From assembly GCF_004762035.2 (NCBI RefSeq), contig NZ_SIJK02000014.1, positions 52,618 through 116,617 on the forward strand: a stretch of 64,000 nt of DNA. The letters run 5' to 3'. This DNA comes from Candidatus Chloroploca mongolica. GTDB lineage: Bacteria > Chloroflexota > Chloroflexia > Chloroflexales > Chloroflexaceae. The notes under the pieces were generated by a model. The model was not told the DNA's origin and did not search any database. It saw only the letters and a program-made list of their open reading frames with translations. Made by a program: the position numbers and the translations under genes. Positions 61,802 through 64,000 of the stretch are shown in pieces (within the stretch, counting starts at the first letter, position 1; each line of letters begins with the position of its first letter).

Positions 61802-62998
61802 TTAGGCAAGCACAAAGCCCATCATGATTGCCCGATCCCGGATTTCCTCAACCGCCGCCTCAACATTGCGTCCGTCGGCAGCAGCGACCCGGATCTCACC
61901 CGCCATGGCGTGCAACAGGGCAAGCGCCGCCGGGGTATTCAAATCATCCGCCATCGCCGCATCGAATTCTTGCAGCACCGGGTTCAGATCAAGCTCGCGG
62001 CCACTTCCGCTGATCACCGTCGCGGCCTCGATGAAATCTGCGGTCAACTGGACATAGTGAGGCATCGCGGCAGGACTATAGTCAAAATCCTCACGGTAGT
62101 GCTGGGAAAGCAAATACCAGCGGAGCGCATTCGCGCCATGCTCGCGCAGCGCATCACGGGCAAACACAAGATTGCCGAGCGACTTGCTCATCTTTTCGCC
62201 ATCGAGCCAGACCAGGCCGGCATGCATCCAGATATGGACAAAAGGCCGTTTCCCCGTGACTGGCTCGGTCTGGGCGATTTCACAGGGATGGTGCGGAAAG
62301 AGCAGGTCGGCCCCGCCCCCGTGAATATCAATCTGGTCACCAAGGTAGCGCGTTGACATCGCGCTACACTCGATATGCCACCCGGGGCGCCCGATCCCCC
62401 ACGGGCTTGGCCAGGTGGGATCATCGGGCTGGCCGCGTTGCCAGAGCACAAAATCGAGCGGGTCGCGCTTCTTGGGATCGTGGGGCTTATTGCCCCGCTG
62501 ATTCGCCAGAGCGAGCAACTCTTCGTAGCCCATGCGGGCCATTTTGCCAAACTCAGGGTCAGTCTTGATACTAAAGTAGACTTCCCCCTCAACCTCATAG
62601 GCATGGCCAAGCTCGATCAAGCGCTGGATCATCGGCAGCATTGCCTCGATTTCCTCGCTGGCGCGCGGGAAATAGGTCGGCATCACAACATTCATGCCAG
62701 TGTAATCGGTGAGCAATTGATCAATCTGTTGCTCGGACAATTGTTGCCAACTGACACCATCACGGCGCGCCCGTTCAAAGAGCGGGTCATCAATATCAGT
62801 GACATTCTGGCAATAGCGCACCTCGGCACCCTGCCAGCGCAGATAGCGCACGAGCAGATCAAAGACGAGGAAGGTACGGGCATGGCCAATATGCGTTGTA
62901 TCGTAGGGCGTCACGCCACACACATAAAGCGTAATCGGGCGATCCAGTGGGACAAGAAAAGGTTCTTTGATCCGCGACAGTGAATTAAAGAGGTACAT
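61802..62998 (-). CDS. Cysteinyl-tRNA synthetase/mycothiol ligase (MshC)-like class I ligase lacking the anticodon domain
   Basis: 398 residues from the ATG at 62998, which has AGGAG upstream. Class I motifs HIGHARTF and EKMSKSLGN and the cysteine/histidine zinc ligands (CGVTPYDTTHIGHA, WHIECSAM, FPHHPCEIAQTE) are all present, so cysteine activation is expected. The protein ends at 'MGFVLA', about 60-70 residues before a usual CysRS end, and lacks the anticodon-binding domain. CGVTPYD and TDIDDPLFERA resemble MshC, which joins cysteine to glucosaminyl-inositol in mycothiol synthesis, while EIAQTEPVTG is like CysRS. It could be a shortened CysRS, a MshC-like enzyme or another cysteine ligase. 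Confidence 0.8.
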   Translation of the reverse strand: MYLFNSLSRIKEPFLVPLDRPITLYVCGVTPYDTTHIGHARTFLVFDLLVRYLRWQGAEVRYCQNVTDIDDPLFERARRDGVSWQQLSEQQIDQLLTDYTGMNVVMPTYFPRASEEIEAMLPMIQRLIELGHAYEVEGEVYFSIKTDPEFGKMARMGYEELLALANQRGNKPHDPKKRDPLDFVLWQRGQPDDPTWPSPWGIGRPGWHIECSAMSTRYLGDQIDIHGGGADLLFPHHPCEIAQTEPVTGKRPFVHIWMHAGLVWLDGEKMSKSLGNLVFARDALREHGANALRWYLLSQHYREDFDYSPAAMPHYVQLTADFIEAATVISGSGRELDLNPVLQEFDAAMADDLNTPAALALLHAMAGEIRVAAADGRNVEAAVEEIRDRAIMMGFVLA

Positions 62999-63113
62999 AC
63001 AGGCTCCTGGTTGCAATGAGAGGAGGAGCGATCGCCATGCTCCTTGCCCTAGGTGGGAGCATGGGGTGACAAAACATCACCAAACCGCGCCGCACCATTA
63101 TGATACCACTGCA

Positions 63114-63557
63114 TCACGGATCGCTCTCGGGCACAGCGGCAGCCGTGGTTGGATCAATTTCAAGTACTTGCAAGAACATCCAGCCGCGCAGTTCACCGGG
63201 GCCAATGATCTCAAACCAATCACCGCTCCGGCTCACCAGGATCAGCGGAGCACCGGCCTCAAAAACCCCGACGGGAGTAAAATCAGTTCCAGGGCCAGAG
63301 CGCACATTGGCGGTCACCGCCACAGTGCCCCTGAGTGGCACGGGTGTCGGCGTCAGCGTCGGCAACGGGGTTACTGACGGCGTCGGGCTCGGGGTAACCG
63401 GGGTCACACTAGGCAACCGGGCCAGGGTTGGCACGGGCGTAGGGCGTTCAGGCAGAGCCGCAGCCAGATCGCCACACGAACTAGCAAAGAGCAACAACCC
63501 TGTCAGCAAGAACGTCCCGAGTAGACGGCCAGGCCGTAAAGCAAAAAGAAGGCGCAT
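63114..63557 (-). CDS. SH3b-domain lipoprotein
   Basis: 147 residues from the ATG at 63557 (GAGG eight bases upstream; the ATG at 63578 lacks a site). Lipobox LFASSC (cysteine about residue 28), a Pro-Thr-Ser linker (TPSPTPSVTPLPTLTPTP), then one bacterial SH3 domain: VTANVRSGPGTDFTPVG and RSGDWFEI with GWMFLQVL. Such domains bind peptidoglycan or teichoic material at the cell surface. Single gene preceded by the tRNA terminator and followed by the ligase gene after 115 bases. Confidence 0.9.
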   Translation of the reverse strand: MRLLFALRPGRLLGTFLLTGLLLFASSCGDLAAALPERPTPVPTLARLPSVTPVTPSPTPSVTPLPTLTPTPVPLRGTVAVTANVRSGPGTDFTPVGVFEAGAPLILVSRSGDWFEIIGPGELRGWMFLQVLEIDPTTAAAVPESDP

Positions 63558-63601
63558 ACCAGCAGCCTCACCAGCCATTCAAAATGCTACAAACACCAAA
63601 A

Positions 63602-63624
63602 GTGCCTGTGTAGAACACAGGCAC
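63602..63624 (-). terminator. Terminator of the tRNA-Leu/tRNA-Pro operon
   Basis: Perfect 10-base stem GTGCCTGTGT with a 3-base loop, followed on the minus strand by TTTTGGTG. Located 9 bases after the tRNA-Pro CCA end. Confidence 0.8.
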
Positions 63625-63633
63625 CTCTTGAAT

Positions 63634-63710
63634 TGGTCGGGGCGAGTGGATTTGAACCACCGACCTCCGCGACCCGAACGCGGCGCTCTACCGGGCTGAG
63701 CCACGCCCCG
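63634..63710 (-). tRNA. tRNA-Pro(CGG)
   Basis: The minus strand folds as a cloverleaf: acceptor CGGGGCG pairing with CGCCCCG, D-arm GCTCAGCCCGGTAGAGC, anticodon stem CCGCG/CGCGG around the loop TTCGGGT (anticodon CGG), T-loop GGTTCAAATCC, and an encoded ACCA end. Second gene of the pair; 24 bases from tRNA-Leu. Confidence 0.97.
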
Positions 63711-63734
63711 CCATACCGATGGCCTGATGAGGAA

Positions 63735-63820
63735 TGGTGCCGAAGGTGGGACTCGAACCCACACGAGGTTGCCCTCAGAAGTTTTTGAGACTTCCGCGTC
63801 TGCCATTCCGCCACTTCGGC
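63735..63820 (-). tRNA. tRNA-Leu(CAA)
   Basis: 86 nucleotides with a long variable arm, typical of leucine tRNA. Acceptor GCCGAAG/CTTCGGC, D-loop TGGCGGAATGGCAGACG, anticodon stem GAAGT/ACTTC around CTCAAAA (anticodon CAA), T-loop GGTTCGAGTCC and encoded ACCA. First gene of the tRNA pair. Confidence 0.97.
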
Positions 63821-63830
63821 TAACGGGGTG

Positions 63831-63859
63831 ATTATACCAGGTAGCCCGTATGTCGTCAA
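63831..63859 (-). promoter_or_regulatory. Near-consensus promoter of the tRNA pair
   Basis: Minus strand TTGACG (63854-63859), exactly 17 bases, TATAAT (63831-63836). The start site would fall about 6-8 bases before the mature tRNA-Leu end. The best promoter in the window. Confidence 0.85.
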
Positions 63860-63914
63860 CCGCAGGAGCGTGATGTGAGTAGGGCGATTGCATCATACGA
63901 AATCGGATACAACG

Positions 63915-63967
63915 GGGCACCCGCAAGGGGTGCCCGTGCCGGGCCAGGGCACCCGCAAGGGGTGCCC
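63915..63967. repeat. Two tandem 21-bp palindromic units at 32-bp spacing
   Basis: GGGCACCCGCAAGGGGTGCCC at 63915-63935 and again, identical, at 63947-63967; each is an imperfect palindrome. The sequence runs to the window edge in GC-rich repeats (CCGGGGCGGGG). Confidence 0.85.
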
Positions 63968-64000
63968 GTACCGGGGCGGGGGCCGAATCCGGTGTACGGG

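Overview
The window reads as a chromosomal segment of a Chloroflexota bacterium, most likely of the Chloroflexales/Roseiflexus type. This is inferred from gene content and style: secreted proteins with Pro-Thr 'PTxTP' linkers, LGFP-like/Gmad2 and SH3b exported proteins, DUF5995, an F420 pathway, class I LacD-type aldolase and class I-like purF. No species-level marker is present. Gene density is high and most genes are on the minus strand. No phage, plasmid, IS transposase, CRISPR array or rRNA was seen.

Layout. 1-6.7 kb (minus): rpsA-like S1 protein, clpC, radA, PIN/TRAM membrane protein and dtd (cut by the window edge), a protein quality control and DNA repair block. 6.7-10.4 kb (plus): ppk and an exported gluzincin peptidase whose N-terminus is partly encoded by a palindromic repeat. 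10.5-14.8 kb (minus): probable four-gene operon of an UPF0173 hydrolase, D-2-hydroxyacid dehydrogenase, exported LGFP/Gmad2 protein and glyA. 14.9-17.7 kb: a GNAT acyltransferase and a tiny 9-residue-repeat protein, divergent from an M20 peptidase, with the three genes bracketed by a 28-bp direct repeat. 17.8-20.6 kb: DUF4349 lipoprotein, DUF427, a TlpA-like thioredoxin lipoprotein and a DUF2085 membrane protein. 20.7-28.1 kb (minus): PLP trans-sulfuration enzyme, RRM protein with a long leader, der-glgX-fmt operon and a thioredoxin-TPR protein.

28.2-36.4 kb (minus): a membrane FHA pseudokinase followed upstream by F420 genes (cofC, cofD, cofE, FbiB-C-like flavoprotein), DUF5995 and mtnP. 36.5-41.8 kb: alpha/beta hydrolase, ribE, cob(I)alamin adenosyltransferase, purF and an rlmD-type methyltransferase. 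41.8-51.8 kb (minus): a LamG lipoprotein, an 1830-residue exported propeller/LamG protein and a VWA-domain membrane protein. 51.9-55.1 kb: fadD-type ligase, a small membrane protein and a LacD-type aldolase. 55.2-63.6 kb (minus): large exported PPC-repeat protein, YVTN-propeller di-heme cytochrome, a CysRS/MshC-like ligase without anticodon domain and an SH3b lipoprotein. 63.6-63.8 kb: tRNA-Pro(CGG) and tRNA-Leu(CAA) with a near-consensus promoter and a terminator.

Functional themes: coenzyme F420 and flavin supply (cofCDE, FbiB-C, ribE), envelope and secreted proteins with internally duplicated domains, and housekeeping genes. Small palindromic elements of a few families are scattered between genes and in several places form the first or last codons of genes.
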